DNA of 64,000 bases from JBNNGK01 sp050268245 (GCF_050268245.1 NZ_JBNNGK010000011.1:100946-164945), one strand, 5' to 3'. Positions 45,081 through 54,510 are shown, counted from the stretch's first letter. The notes: generated by a model from the letters alone, not told the origin. Numbers and translations are program-made.

Positions 45081-46628
45081 ATGCAACAGCCTGTTTTTCG
45101 TGTCGGAGAGTGGCTGGTTACTCCAGCAGACAACCAAATCAGCCGTGATGGGCGTCAAAAGACGCTAGAGCCACGTTTAATCGATATGCTGTTCTACTTT
45201 GCTCAGCATCCTGACGTGGTGCTGAGCCGTGATGAGTTGATCGATAACGTCTGGAAACGCAACATCGTCACCAATCATGTCGTGACGCAGAGTATCTCTG
45301 AGCTGCGTAAATACCTGAAAGACGGTGATGCGGATAGCCCAGAATACATCATCACGGTGCCCAAACGCGGCTATAAACTGGCTGCCTCAGTGATGTGGTG
45401 CGAAGAGGGCGAAATATCGCCACCGAGCGTGCCACAGATCGCGGTGATCATGCACGAGCCGGAGGATGGCAGCGACGAGGATGTAACGGACTACGTACCA
45501 CCGCGGCCAAATGCAAAAAAACGCCCTCCCGAGACCACCGGAAAACGGTTTTATCAACGTTCGCCATTTTGGGTATGGCTCAGTTTCCTCGCCGCTCTCA
45601 GCGCCTGTGTTGCGTTTGTCGGTATTGCTACTCTGTCACAACGTGTTCCGGTCGCGACCATGCCGATGTTGTTGAACCCGCGTGATATCGATATCCGCAT
45701 TCAAGGCGGCAACAGTTGCAGCAATTGGATGCCGCAGCTCTCCTATGTGGTTGGCCTCAGCGAGCTCATCGCCGATTCGCTTAATACCTACTCCACCTTC
45801 TTGGTACACGATCAAACTAACTATAATTACAGTGGCCCCAGCAGTTCGGGCAAATCGCTGACAATCGAATTTGTTAACCAGCGGCACTATCGTGCTCAAC
45901 AGTGTTTCCTGTCCGTGCGGCTAGTGGATAACGCCGACAGTTCTATCATGTTGGATAAGCGATATTTTATCACCGCCGATAACCAGGTGAAGGTCCAGAC
46001 AGATTTACTGAATAGTATGTCGGCCGTGCTTAAGCAACCTTGGCCACCGCAGTTGGAAAAACGTTTGAACAGTCTCCTGCCGAAACAGGGGCCCGCGTTA
46101 CAGCAATTTTATCAGGCGCATCAGTTATTGATTCAGGGAGATATTGATTCGTTGACGCATGCCAGTGAGCAGCTTAGTGAACTGATCAAGGCCTCGCCTG
46201 ACTTCATCTATATTTCTGCAGAAAAAGTCTTAGTGGATTTATTTCGTAACTCGTATCAGCCATTTGATAGTCAACAACTGAATCAAGTTCGTGAAGAAAT
46301 TAATCAGTTGGCAACGGTACCCGAATTAAAAGAAACCCCAATATTGCAGCAAATATATACGGTGGATGCGTTAGCGGAAGGCAGAATAGATGATGCCCAC
46401 CATGCAATAGATAAAGCGATAGAAATGCAAATGTCATGGTTGAATTATGTTCTGTTAGGCAAAGTGTATGAGATGCAGGGGCTAAATCATTTAGCTGCCG
46501 ACTCTTATATAACAGCCTTCAATTTGCGTCCGGGGGAAAATACATTGCACTGGATCAGAAATGGTGTATTTCAAACCTCAATCACCAGCGTTGTACCTTA
46601 TTTAGACCATTACACGTCAGATAACTGA
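45081..46628 (+). CDS. cadC: Membrane-integrated transcriptional activator CadC
   Basis: ToxR-like one-component sensor that activates cadBA at low pH with lysine present. 515 aa (E. coli 512). N-terminal OmpR-type winged helix (about 1-105, with NHVVTQSISELRKYL as recognition helix), an acidic and Pro-rich linker, one membrane helix (about 163-185), and a periplasmic pH/cadaverine-sensing domain. Cys213 and Cys275 match the E. coli pair C208/C272 whose disulfide tunes pH sensing. A terminator follows; cadB lies on the same strand, as in E. coli. Confidence 0.94.
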   Translation: MQQPVFRVGEWLVTPADNQISRDGRQKTLEPRLIDMLFYFAQHPDVVLSRDELIDNVWKRNIVTNHVVTQSISELRKYLKDGDADSPEYIITVPKRGYKLAASVMWCEEGEISPPSVPQIAVIMHEPEDGSDEDVTDYVPPRPNAKKRPPETTGKRFYQRSPFWVWLSFLAALSACVAFVGIATLSQRVPVATMPMLLNPRDIDIRIQGGNSCSNWMPQLSYVVGLSELIADSLNTYSTFLVHDQTNYNYSGPSSSGKSLTIEFVNQRHYRAQQCFLSVRLVDNADSSIMLDKRYFITADNQVKVQTDLLNSMSAVLKQPWPPQLEKRLNSLLPKQGPALQQFYQAHQLLIQGDIDSLTHASEQLSELIKASPDFIYISAEKVLVDLFRNSYQPFDSQQLNQVREEINQLATVPELKETPILQQIYTVDALAEGRIDDAHHAIDKAIEMQMSWLNYVLLGKVYEMQGLNHLAADSYITAFNLRPGENTLHWIRNGVFQTSITSVVPYLDHYTSDN

Positions 46629-46638
46629 TTAGACGTAT

Positions 46639-46673
46639 ACCGCTAGCCAAGAACGCATGGCTAGCGGTGTTTT
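46639..46673 (+). terminator. Intrinsic terminator after cadC
   Basis: Perfect 11-bp stem ACCGCTAGCCA/TGGCTAGCGGT with loop AGAACGCA, followed by GTTTTAG. Confidence 0.8.
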
Positions 46674-46991
46674 AGTAGTGTAATGTTGTGTTGTTTTTTT
46701 GTGATTTTTTGAGGTGGTATGTGTTCTCGCTTTTTCCGCATTTTTAACCGTTACTCACCATTCTATCATTATGTTTTAATAGTATATTTATGTTTTCTTG
46801 ATCTTCCCTTGGTATCTTGATGTGTTAATGGAAAAGCTCAATTTATCATTTGTATGATCATGAGACTAAAATCACTTTATCTTTAGGACTTTATTCCTTT
46901 GGCTGATTACCATCCTGAGCATCAAGTCGGGCAGTAAGCCTGTTCTTTACTGGTTTGGCTTATAAAAAATGATACTCAGGAGAAACTGACC
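46674..46991 (+). promoter_or_regulatory. AT-rich cadBA control region
   Basis: About 318 nt without a gene, clearly richer in A and T than its surroundings, particularly 46680-46890. By position it should contain the CadC-activated, H-NS-silenced Pcad promoter. I could not assign the exact boxes by eye. AGGAGA at 46978-46983 is the cadB ribosome-binding site. Confidence 0.6.
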
Positions 46992-48335
46992 ATGGCTTCA
47001 TCCAAGAAAATAGGGCTTATTGCCTGCACCGGCGTTGTTGCCGGGAATATGATGGGGAGTGGGATTGCTTTATTACCCGCAAACCTGGCTAGTCTCGGTT
47101 CAATCGCCATTTGGGGATGGGTAATCTCAATTATTGGTGCGATGTCGTTAGCGTATGTTTATGCGCGCCTTGCCACAAAAAATCCACAGCAAGGTGGCCC
47201 CATTGCCTATGCAGGTGAAATTTCACCGGCCTTTGGTTTCCAAACTGGCGTACTTTATTACCATGCTAACTGGATTGGTAATTTGGCCATCGGTATTACT
47301 GCGGTTTCTTATCTTTCTACATTCTTCCCTGCATTGAATAACCCGGTGCCTGCGGGTCTTGCCTGTATCGCCATCGTGTGGGTATTCACGTTTGTGAATA
47401 TGCTCGGTGGTTCTTGGGTGAGCCGCTTGACCACGCTTGGCCTGGTATTGGTATTGATTCCAGTGATCGTGACCGCTATTGCTGGTTGGCACTGGTTTGA
47501 TGCTGCCACCTATCACGCAAACTGGAATACGTCTGGCACCACCGATAGCCACGCGGTAATTAAAAGTATTCTGTTGTGCCTGTGGGCATTCATTGGTGTG
47601 GAGTCTGCTGCAGTCAGTACCGGTATGGTGAAAAACCCAAAACGTACGGTACCGCTCGCAACCATGCTGGGGACGGGGTTAGCAGGCATTATCTACATCG
47701 CCGCCACGCAAGTGATCAGCGGTATGTTCCCTGCTAGCCAAATGGCCGCCAGCGGTGCTCCGTTCGCCGTTAGCGCCTCCGCCATTATGGGTAATTGGGC
47801 GGCGCCGATGGTTTCTGCTTTCACCGCTTTCGCCTGTTTGACCTCGTTAGGTTCATGGATGATGCTGGTGGGGCAAGCCGGTGTGCGTGCGGCCAACGAT
47901 GGTAACTTCCCTAAAGTGTATGGCGAGTTAGACAAAAATGGCATTCCTAAAAAAGGCCTGCTGTTAGCGAGCTGCAAAATGACCGCATTGATGGTGTTGA
48001 TCACCGTAATGAGTTCTAGCGGCGGTAAAGCGTCAGACCTGTTTGGTGAACTGACCGGTATTGCCGTGCTATTGACCATGCTGCCTTATTTCTACTCTTG
48101 CGTAGACCTGATTCGTTTCGAAGGCGTCAACTTGCGTAATCTGCTGAGCCTGATTGCTTCGGTCTGCGGTTGTGGTTTCTGCTTCATCGCCCTCATGGGC
48201 GCCAACTCCTTCGAACTGTCCGGCACCTTTATCGTCAGTCTCATCATCTTGATGTTTTACGCCCGGAAAATGAATACCCGTCAAGTCGCCAAAGCGGCGG
48301 CGATTGAAGACGACGCAACGGCCAAAGCGCACTAA
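46992..48335 (+). CDS. cadB: Lysine:cadaverine antiporter CadB
   Basis: APC-superfamily inner-membrane exchanger that imports lysine and exports cadaverine, completing the acid-resistance cycle with CadA. 447 aa (E. coli 444) with about twelve membrane helices. The unwound TM1 substrate motif is GNMMGSGIALLPANLAS, and TM6 carries LWAFIGVESAAVSTGMVKNP. 95 bases separate it from cadA; no strong terminator is between, so they form the cadBA operon. Confidence 0.96.
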   Translation: MASSKKIGLIACTGVVAGNMMGSGIALLPANLASLGSIAIWGWVISIIGAMSLAYVYARLATKNPQQGGPIAYAGEISPAFGFQTGVLYYHANWIGNLAIGITAVSYLSTFFPALNNPVPAGLACIAIVWVFTFVNMLGGSWVSRLTTLGLVLVLIPVIVTAIAGWHWFDAATYHANWNTSGTTDSHAVIKSILLCLWAFIGVESAAVSTGMVKNPKRTVPLATMLGTGLAGIIYIAATQVISGMFPASQMAASGAPFAVSASAIMGNWAAPMVSAFTAFACLTSLGSWMMLVGQAGVRAANDGNFPKVYGELDKNGIPKKGLLLASCKMTALMVLITVMSSSGGKASDLFGELTGIAVLLTMLPYFYSCVDLIRFEGVNLRNLLSLIASVCGCGFCFIALMGANSFELSGTFIVSLIILMFYARKMNTRQVAKAAAIEDDATAKAH

Positions 48336-48430
48336 TTCGCGTCCTCTGACCCATTGATATCACGCAGCCTCTTTCTTTCCGACCTATCTGCCGAGATGGG
48401 AAGGGGCTTGCTTTGCCAGGAGAAATGCTT

Positions 48431-50572
48431 ATGAACGTTATCGCCATCATGAATCACATGGGTGTCTACTTCAAAGAAGAACCTATCCGTGAACTGCATC
48501 AGGCGCTGGAAAGTCTGGATTTTCGCATCGTTTACCCGAACGATCGTGAAGATTTGCTGAAATTAATCGAAAACAACGCGCGCCTGTGTGGTGTGATTTT
48601 CGACTGGGATAAATACAATCTTGAGTTGTGTGAGGAAATCAGCCAGCTCAACGAATATATGCCACTTTATGCGTTTGCAAACACCTATTCTACGTTGGAT
48701 GTCAGCCTGAACGATTTGCGTATGCAGGTGCGTTTCTTTGAGTATGCACTGGGTGCTGCGCAGGACATCGCCGCCAAGATCAAACAGAACACTGATGAAT
48801 ATATCGACACGATTCTGCCGCCGCTGACCAAGGCGTTGTTCAAATACGTTCGGGAAGGAAAATACACTTTCTGTACGCCTGGGCACATGGGTGGTACTGC
48901 GTTCCAAAAAAGCCCGGTTGGTAGCCTGTTCTATGATTTCTTTGGCGCTAACACCATGAAGTCGGATATTTCGATTTCGGTATCGGAACTGGGTTCATTA
49001 CTGGATCACTCCGGCCCGCACAAAGAAGCGGAAGAGTATATTTCCCGCGTATTTAATGCTGAACGCAGCTACATGGTGACCAACGGCACTTCAACCGCCA
49101 ACAAAATCGTGGGCATGTACTCTGCACCAGCGGGCAGCACGGTGTTGATCGACCGTAACTGCCACAAATCATTGACCCATCTGATGATGATGAGCGACAT
49201 CACGCCAATTTATTTCCGTCCGACCCGCAATGCCTACGGTATTCTTGGTGGTATCCCGCAGAGTGAGTTTAGCCATGCGACCATTGCTAAGCGGGTGAAA
49301 GAAACGCCAAACGCGACCTGGCCGGCACATGCGGTCATCACCAACTCGACCTATGATGGCTTGCTGTATAACACCGACTTTATTAAAAACACCCTAGATG
49401 TGAAATCCATCCACTTTGACTCAGCTTGGGTGCCTTACACCAATTTCCACCCCATCTACAAAGGTAAGTGTGGGATGAGCGGTGGACGTGTGGAAGGGAA
49501 GGTGATTTATGAAACCCAATCCACCCATAAACTGCTGGCGGCGTTCTCACAAGCGTCAATGATTCATGTAAAAGGTGATATCAACGAAGAAACCTTCAAT
49601 GAAGCCTACATGATGCACACCACCACATCCCCGCATTACGGTATCGTGGCCTCCACCGAAACTGCAGCGGCGATGATGAAAGGCAACGCCGGTAAGCGTT
49701 TGATTAACGGTTCCATTGAACGTGCGATTAAGTTCCGTAAAGAAATCAAACGTCTGAAAGTGGAATCTGAAGGCTGGTTCTTCGACGTGTGGCAGCCGGA
49801 ACATATCGATGAGCCAGAATGTTGGCCACTGCGCTCCGACAGTGCCTGGCATGGTTTCAAAAACATCGATAATGAACACATGTATCTCGATCCGATCAAA
49901 GTGACTATCCTGACGCCAGGGATGAGCAAAGAGGGTGAGATGCAATCATTCGGTATTCCGGCCAGCATCGTGGCGAAGTATCTGGATGAACGCGGGATTA
50001 TCGTTGAGAAAACCGGTCCATATAACCTGTTGTTCCTGTTCAGTATCGGTATCGATAAAACCAAGGCACTTAGCCTGCTGCGTGCAATGACCGACTTCAA
50101 ACGCTCGTTCGATCTGAACCTGCGGGTGAAAAATATGTTGCCGTCACTGTATCAGGAAGCGCCTGAGTTCTATGAAAACATGCGTATTCAGGATTTAGCA
50201 CAAAATATTCACCAATTGGTCGAACAGCACAACCTGCCGGATCTGATGTACCGCGCGTTTGAAGTGCTGCCAACGCTGGTGATGAATCCATTTAAGGCAT
50301 TCCAAAAAGAGCTGCACGGCGAAGTTGAGGAAGTGTATTTGGAAGACATGGTCGGCAAAGTGAACGCCAACATGATCCTGCCTTATCCTCCAGGTGTACC
50401 ATTGGTGATGCCAGGTGAAATGCTGACCGAAGAAAGCCGTCCTGTACTGGAGTTCTTACAGATGCTGTGTGAAATTGGCGCGCACTACCCGGGCTTTGAA
50501 ACTGATATCCATGGCGCTTACCGCCAGGCAGATGGACGTTACACCGTGAAGGTGCTGAAAAACGATAAATAA
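48431..50572 (+). CDS. cadA: Inducible lysine decarboxylase CadA (LdcI)
   Basis: Acid-inducible PLP enzyme forming decamers; decarboxylation consumes a cytoplasmic proton. 713 aa (E. coli 715). The start is ATG 48431 (MNVIAIMNHMG), preceded by AGGAGA; the upstream ATG-less extension to 48413 is not conserved. PLP lysine in YETQSTHKLLAAF, cofactor region NGTSTANKIVGMYSAPAGS. It is more like E. coli CadA than like its neighbour ldcC, so this is not a recent local duplicate. Followed by a TTCG-loop terminator. Confidence 0.96.
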   Translation: MNVIAIMNHMGVYFKEEPIRELHQALESLDFRIVYPNDREDLLKLIENNARLCGVIFDWDKYNLELCEEISQLNEYMPLYAFANTYSTLDVSLNDLRMQVRFFEYALGAAQDIAAKIKQNTDEYIDTILPPLTKALFKYVREGKYTFCTPGHMGGTAFQKSPVGSLFYDFFGANTMKSDISISVSELGSLLDHSGPHKEAEEYISRVFNAERSYMVTNGTSTANKIVGMYSAPAGSTVLIDRNCHKSLTHLMMMSDITPIYFRPTRNAYGILGGIPQSEFSHATIAKRVKETPNATWPAHAVITNSTYDGLLYNTDFIKNTLDVKSIHFDSAWVPYTNFHPIYKGKCGMSGGRVEGKVIYETQSTHKLLAAFSQASMIHVKGDINEETFNEAYMMHTTTSPHYGIVASTETAAAMMKGNAGKRLINGSIERAIKFRKEIKRLKVESEGWFFDVWQPEHIDEPECWPLRSDSAWHGFKNIDNEHMYLDPIKVTILTPGMSKEGEMQSFGIPASIVAKYLDERGIIVEKTGPYNLLFLFSIGIDKTKALSLLRAMTDFKRSFDLNLRVKNMLPSLYQEAPEFYENMRIQDLAQNIHQLVEQHNLPDLMYRAFEVLPTLVMNPFKAFQKELHGEVEEVYLEDMVGKVNANMILPYPPGVPLVMPGEMLTEESRPVLEFLQMLCEIGAHYPGFETDIHGAYRQADGRYTVKVLKNDK

Positions 50573-50582
50573 GAGCAAGCAG

Positions 50583-50606
50583 GGGAGGCGTTCGCGCTTC
50601 CCTTTT
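50583..50606 (+). terminator. Intrinsic terminator after cadA
   Basis: Stem GGGAGGCG/CGCTTCCC (one G-T wobble) capped by a stable TTCG tetraloop, then TTTT. It lies between cadA and dtpC. Confidence 0.8.
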
Positions 50607-50634
50607 GCTGTTCATCGACTGATGGGAGCAACAT

Positions 50635-52095
50635 ATGAAAACACCCTCACAGCCGCGCGCAATCTACTATGTCGTAGCCATACAAATTTGGGAATATTTC
50701 AGCTTTTACGGCATGCGTGCATTATTGATTCTCTATCTTACCCACCAACTCGGCTACTCTGACAGCCACGCCATCAATCTCTACAGCGCCTACGCCTCTT
50801 TGGTTTACGTCACGCCGATCCTCGGTGGCTGGCTTGCCGATCGGCTGTTAGGTAACCGCATTGCGGTTATTGCCGGTGCGGCATTAATGACTCTTGGGCA
50901 CATCGTTCTTGGTCTGAGTGCGGTTTCCAGCCACTCACTTTATTTGGCATTGGCGATTATTGTCTGTGGTTACGGTCTGTTTAAATCTAACATTAGTTGT
51001 CTATTGGGTGAGTTGTATCAACCGCACGATCCGCGTCGTGAAGGTGGGTTTTCATTACTCTATGCGGCAGGCAATGTCGGTTCAATTTTGGCACCGATTA
51101 CGTGTGGTCTGGCGGCCGAACATTACGGTTGGCATGTCGGTTTTGCACTGGCGGGTATTGGTATGTTTGCTGGGTTGATCATCTTCCTGTTTGGTCGCCG
51201 TCACTTCAGCCAGACTCGGGGTGTCAATGTGCCGTTGATGCATGCCAAAACCTGGCACTTACCGCATTGGGGCTGGTTATTGGCGGCTTTGCTGCTGTCG
51301 CCATTATTCTTTACCATGCTGTTTATTCACGATTTAGCCGGATATCTGTTGGCGTTGGTTTGCGTGGTAGCAGTGTTGATGGTGGCGCGTATTCTCTGGC
51401 AAGTGGACGGCGAGCAGCGGCGAGCACTGTGGCAAATTGTCGTCCTGATGTTGCTAGGTACGCTGTTTTGGGCGTTTGCACAGCAGGGGGGTAGCTCAAT
51501 TAGTTTGTTTATCGATCACTTTGTCGATCGGCGTTTGCTGTCCTGGACGGTACCAACGGCGCTATTTCAATCCGTTAATGCCTTCGCGGTCATGTTTGGT
51601 GGCGTAGCACTCGCTTGGCTGGTCAGTGGCAACGGTTCAGGTGAGCGTACGCTGCGTATCTGGCTTAAATTCGCTTTTGGCTTGCTGCTGATTGGTGTGG
51701 GCTTCATGTTAATGGCGCTCAATGCGCGTTTAGGGCAAATCAACGGGCATGCGTCGATGGGACTGATGATCGCCGGGCTATCGGTGATGGGTTTTGCCGA
51801 ACTGTTTATCGATCCGGTCGCCATGGCGCAAATCACCCGGTTGAACATTCCCGGCGCGACCGGCGTATTGACCGGGATTTATATGCTGGCGACCGGATCT
51901 GTTGCCAACTATTTGGCGGGTATCATCGCCAACCAAACGGCGGAAGATCGGGTCAGCGGTGCGGCCATTCAAGCCTATAGCCGTATTTTCAGCCAGATTG
52001 GCTGGGGGGCTGCCAGCTGTGCGTTTGCCGTTGTCGCCGTGCTAGGTGCATGGTGGGCGATCGCGCGTCGCCTTGGCCGGGTGGTTAATGCTTGA
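50635..52095 (+). CDS. dtpC: Proton-dependent di/tripeptide transporter DtpC (YjdL)
   Basis: POT-family major-facilitator peptide symporter. 486 aa (E. coli DtpC 485) with about 14 hydrophobic segments. Instead of the canonical ExxERFxYY it has the DtpC-type variant QIWEYFSFYGMRALL on TM1; GGWLADRLLGNR is the loop 2-3 motif. Synteny cadC-cadB-cadA-dtpC matches the E. coli cad locus, where DtpC prefers lysine-containing dipeptides and may feed lysine to CadA. ATG preceded by GGGAGCAAC. Confidence 0.94.
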   Translation: MKTPSQPRAIYYVVAIQIWEYFSFYGMRALLILYLTHQLGYSDSHAINLYSAYASLVYVTPILGGWLADRLLGNRIAVIAGAALMTLGHIVLGLSAVSSHSLYLALAIIVCGYGLFKSNISCLLGELYQPHDPRREGGFSLLYAAGNVGSILAPITCGLAAEHYGWHVGFALAGIGMFAGLIIFLFGRRHFSQTRGVNVPLMHAKTWHLPHWGWLLAALLLSPLFFTMLFIHDLAGYLLALVCVVAVLMVARILWQVDGEQRRALWQIVVLMLLGTLFWAFAQQGGSSISLFIDHFVDRRLLSWTVPTALFQSVNAFAVMFGGVALAWLVSGNGSGERTLRIWLKFAFGLLLIGVGFMLMALNARLGQINGHASMGLMIAGLSVMGFAELFIDPVAMAQITRLNIPGATGVLTGIYMLATGSVANYLAGIIANQTAEDRVSGAAIQAYSRIFSQIGWGAASCAFAVVAVLGAWWAIARRLGRVVNA

Positions 52096-52151
52096 TTGAT
52101 CGGGGCAGGCAGCGTTACCGTGTTGCGATGTGAATGTGATAAAGCCTATCA

Positions 52152-53462
52152 ATGAAGAGCAATCAATTAGCAACCCAGTTCGCCCAACAACTGGGGACAC
52201 ATCGGCAATGGCTGGTGGCGTTCAGCGGTGGTCTGGATTCCAGCGTGTTACTGCACTTATTGGTGCAGTTACGCAGCCAGAGACCTGAGCTGCAACTGCG
52301 AGCGGTGCATGTGCATCATGGCTTGAGTGAATTTGCCGATCGCTGGGTAGCGCATTGCCAACAACAATGCGCAAACTGGCATGTGCCGCTGGTGGTGCAA
52401 CACGTACATGTTGATCGTCGCGAAGGCGGTGTTGAAGCCGCGGCACGTCATGCTCGCTATCATGCCATACATGACACTCTGCGCCCGGGTGAGGTTTTAC
52501 TCACCGCTCAACATCTTGACGATCAATGTGAAACTTTTTTGTTAGCGCTCAAGCGCGGCAGTGGTCCGGCGGGTTTGGCGGCAATGGCCGAGCGTAGCAC
52601 GTTGGGTGAGTACCCGCTGCTGCGGCCGTTGCTCGGTTTTAGCCGACAGCAATTGGAATATTACGCCCGGCAGCAGCAGCTAAGCTGGATTGAGGATGAC
52701 AGTAATCAGGATGCACGCTTCGATCGCAATTTTTTGCGTTTGCAGATATTGCCACTGTTGAACCAACGCTGGCCACACTTTGCCGCAGCCAGCGCGCGCA
52801 GCGCCAGCCTGTGCGCAGAGCAGGAAAACTTACTTGATGAGTTGCTCGCAGAGCAACTACAGTCGTTGCTTGATGAACAACAATCGCTTGCTATCGAGGG
52901 TTTACTACATTGCTCTTCCGCCCGGCGTTTCGCACTGTTGCGTCGCTGGATTGCGCAATGTGGGGGCACTCTGCCTTCGCGCTCACAGTTACAACGCCTG
53001 TGGAATGAGGTGGCGCTGGCGCGTGCTGATGCGGAACCACAATTACAACTGGGAACGTATCAAATTCGCCGTTTCCGCCAACGCTTATATCTGTTGCCGC
53101 AGATGGCTGATTTGCAAGCGGTGCGTTTATATTGGCAGGGCGACGAACCGTTGCTGCTGCCTGATGGCTTGGGTAGTCTGATCCGTGATGGAAAGGGGAT
53201 TGAGGTCTGTGCGCCGAGCCCGCACCAAGTGGTTAACGTGCGTTTTGGTGTTGGCGGCACATTGCGCATCGTCGGCCGACAGCATTCAAGAGCCGCTAAA
53301 AAACTGTGGCAGGAGTTGGCCATTCCACCTTGGCAACGCGAACGTATCCCACTGGTCTATTATGATGATTGCCTGATTGCGGCGCCGGGTGTTTTTATCA
53401 CCGAGGCGGGACAGCCCCTGGCGGAGCAACCGATTTGGCGGCTGCGCTGGAATAAAGAATAA
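52152..53462 (+). CDS. tilS: tRNA(Ile)-lysidine synthetase TilS
   Basis: Converts the wobble C34 of the CAT-anticodon tRNA-Ile to lysidine with ATP and lysine. 436 aa (E. coli 432). The N-type ATP pyrophosphatase P-loop SGGLDSS is at 25-31; HHGLSEFADRW and TAQHLDDQCETFLLALKRGSG follow. C-terminal tRNA-binding domains are present. In E. coli it follows yaeR; here the cad locus lies between. The frame continues right up to the cytochrome gene, 17 bp away. Confidence 0.95.
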   Translation: MKSNQLATQFAQQLGTHRQWLVAFSGGLDSSVLLHLLVQLRSQRPELQLRAVHVHHGLSEFADRWVAHCQQQCANWHVPLVVQHVHVDRREGGVEAAARHARYHAIHDTLRPGEVLLTAQHLDDQCETFLLALKRGSGPAGLAAMAERSTLGEYPLLRPLLGFSRQQLEYYARQQQLSWIEDDSNQDARFDRNFLRLQILPLLNQRWPHFAAASARSASLCAEQENLLDELLAEQLQSLLDEQQSLAIEGLLHCSSARRFALLRRWIAQCGGTLPSRSQLQRLWNEVALARADAEPQLQLGTYQIRRFRQRLYLLPQMADLQAVRLYWQGDEPLLLPDGLGSLIRDGKGIEVCAPSPHQVVNVRFGVGGTLRIVGRQHSRAAKKLWQELAIPPWQRERIPLVYYDDCLIAAPGVFITEAGQPLAEQPIWRLRWNKE

Positions 53463-53481
53463 TAGTTCCCAAGGAATAATG

Positions 53482-53796
53482 ATGAAAATTGTGAGTGCAA
53501 TGACGGTGATAGCGGGGGTATTCAGCCTGCCAGTATTGGCTGCGGGTAATGCCGTTGCCGGTAAGGATAAGTCGGCCAGCTGTGTCGCCTGTCATGGCGT
53601 TGCGGGTAAAGTTTCCGTGCCCATGTATCCAAATCTGGCCGGGCAAAATGCGATGTATCTGGAGCATGCGTTGCAATCTTATAAGGACGGTGGGCGCGCC
53701 GGCGGTCAAGCCGAGGTGATGAGGGCATACGTTTCTGGACTGTCAGACGCTGACATCGCCGATCTGGCGGCGTATTACGCCAGTTTAACACCGTGA
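53482..53796 (+). CDS. Small periplasmic c-type cytochrome
   Basis: 104-aa monohaem cytochrome c, class I (c553/c4-like). A Sec signal peptide (about 1-21, ending LAAG) is followed by the haem-binding motif CVACH and the distal Met ligand region EVMRAYVSGLSDADIADLA. The second of two tandem ATGs (53482) has the better spacing from AAGGA. The redox partner is unknown; it could serve an oxidase or reductase encoded elsewhere. It has no counterpart at this position in E. coli K-12, which suggests lineage-specific retention or gain. Confidence 0.88.
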   Translation: MKIVSAMTVIAGVFSLPVLAAGNAVAGKDKSASCVACHGVAGKVSVPMYPNLAGQNAMYLEHALQSYKDGGRAGGQAEVMRAYVSGLSDADIADLAAYYASLTP

Positions 53797-53810
53797 CCGA
53801 TGACAAAAAT

Positions 53811-53836
53811 GACGAGGGCAGCCAATGGCTGCCCTG
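53811..53836 (-). terminator. Hairpin between the cytochrome gene and rof
   Basis: Perfect 9-bp stem AGGGCAGCC/GGCTGCCCT with a 3-base loop between convergent genes. On the minus strand it is followed by CGTCATTTTTG, so it probably ends the yaeP-rof transcript. Confidence 0.55.
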
Positions 53837-53856
53837 TAGTGGGTGTTCGCGGCGTA

Positions 53857-54120
53857 TCAGTCTGACAGACTGACGACGACGCTACCGATTTCGGGATGAT
53901 TAAAGCGACGGATATGATCCAAACGTAAGCTGCGGAAACTGCCGCTTAGGTCGATAATTAAATATTCAACGCCCTTGGTAAACTTCAGCTCGGTCGCTTT
54001 GCCTTCCAACGTTTCGCCGTCGCGTAACTCCAACGTCAGAATATAGTTATGCTGACAGGCGAGTTCCAGGCTTTCATAGTCATCGCAATTGATGGATTGG
54101 TACTCATCATTCATCAACAT
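53857..54120 (-). CDS. rof: Rho-binding antiterminator Rof (YaeO)
   Basis: Small Sm-like beta-barrel protein that binds and inhibits the terminator Rho. 87 aa from ATG 54120, or 85 from ATG 54114; the latter overlaps the yaeP stop as ATGAATGA and gives MNDEYQ. Conserved elements: INCDDYESLELACQH, LTLELRDGETL and FNHPEIGSVVVS, all as in E. coli Rof. Coupled to yaeP. Confidence 0.92.
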   Translation of the reverse strand: MLMNDEYQSINCDDYESLELACQHNYILTLELRDGETLEGKATELKFTKGVEYLIIDLSGSFRSLRLDHIRRFNHPEIGSVVVSLSD

Positions 54121-54307
54121 AATCGCTCACCAATAAGTTAGCGGCGGCAAAGGCCGCCTGTTCTCTAACGGAGGACGGAAGTGCAGCATTCGCAGCAACA
54201 TCGTCCAATGCCTTTAACACACATGCCAGTGCATCCGGCACATAGCCGAGATCGCCACTGCCTATCTCGGCATAAAAACGTCGTACTAACTCACAGTATT
54301 GTTGCAC
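54107..54307 (-). CDS. yaeP: YaeP family protein (DUF2559 type), function unknown
   Basis: 66 aa from a GTG at 54307, preceded by GGGGGAAG; this gives exactly the E. coli YaeP length, and the family starts at VQQYCELVRRFYAEIGSGD. The frame is open to 54337 but the extra ten residues are not conserved. Strongly helical; C-terminus AAANLLVSDYVDE is conserved. Overlaps rof, so the two are co-expressed. Confidence 0.9.
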   Translation of the reverse strand: MQQYCELVRRFYAEIGSGDLGYVPDALACVLKALDDVAANAALPSSVREQAAFAAANLLVSDYVDE

Positions 54308-54510
54308 AGTCTTCCCCCTTAAGAACCTCTGCGTCATCGACGATCCTGATGCAATGAAACTCAGGCTCCCAGAGTGTTAACCTTACCTACAGGACTATAG
54401 CACAGGTGTTATTAAGTTATCAGCACCGCACTGTGTGGATAGCAGCGAGCTTTTTCAGCGGAAATGAGGGAAATCAAGTACACTGTGCGCTAAGAATAAT
54501 GAGGTAACCC

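Noticed and set aside
42384..50572. Recent tandem duplication of a lysine decarboxylase gene
   Set aside because: The two proteins differ throughout and each matches its own E. coli orthologue better, so the split is old.
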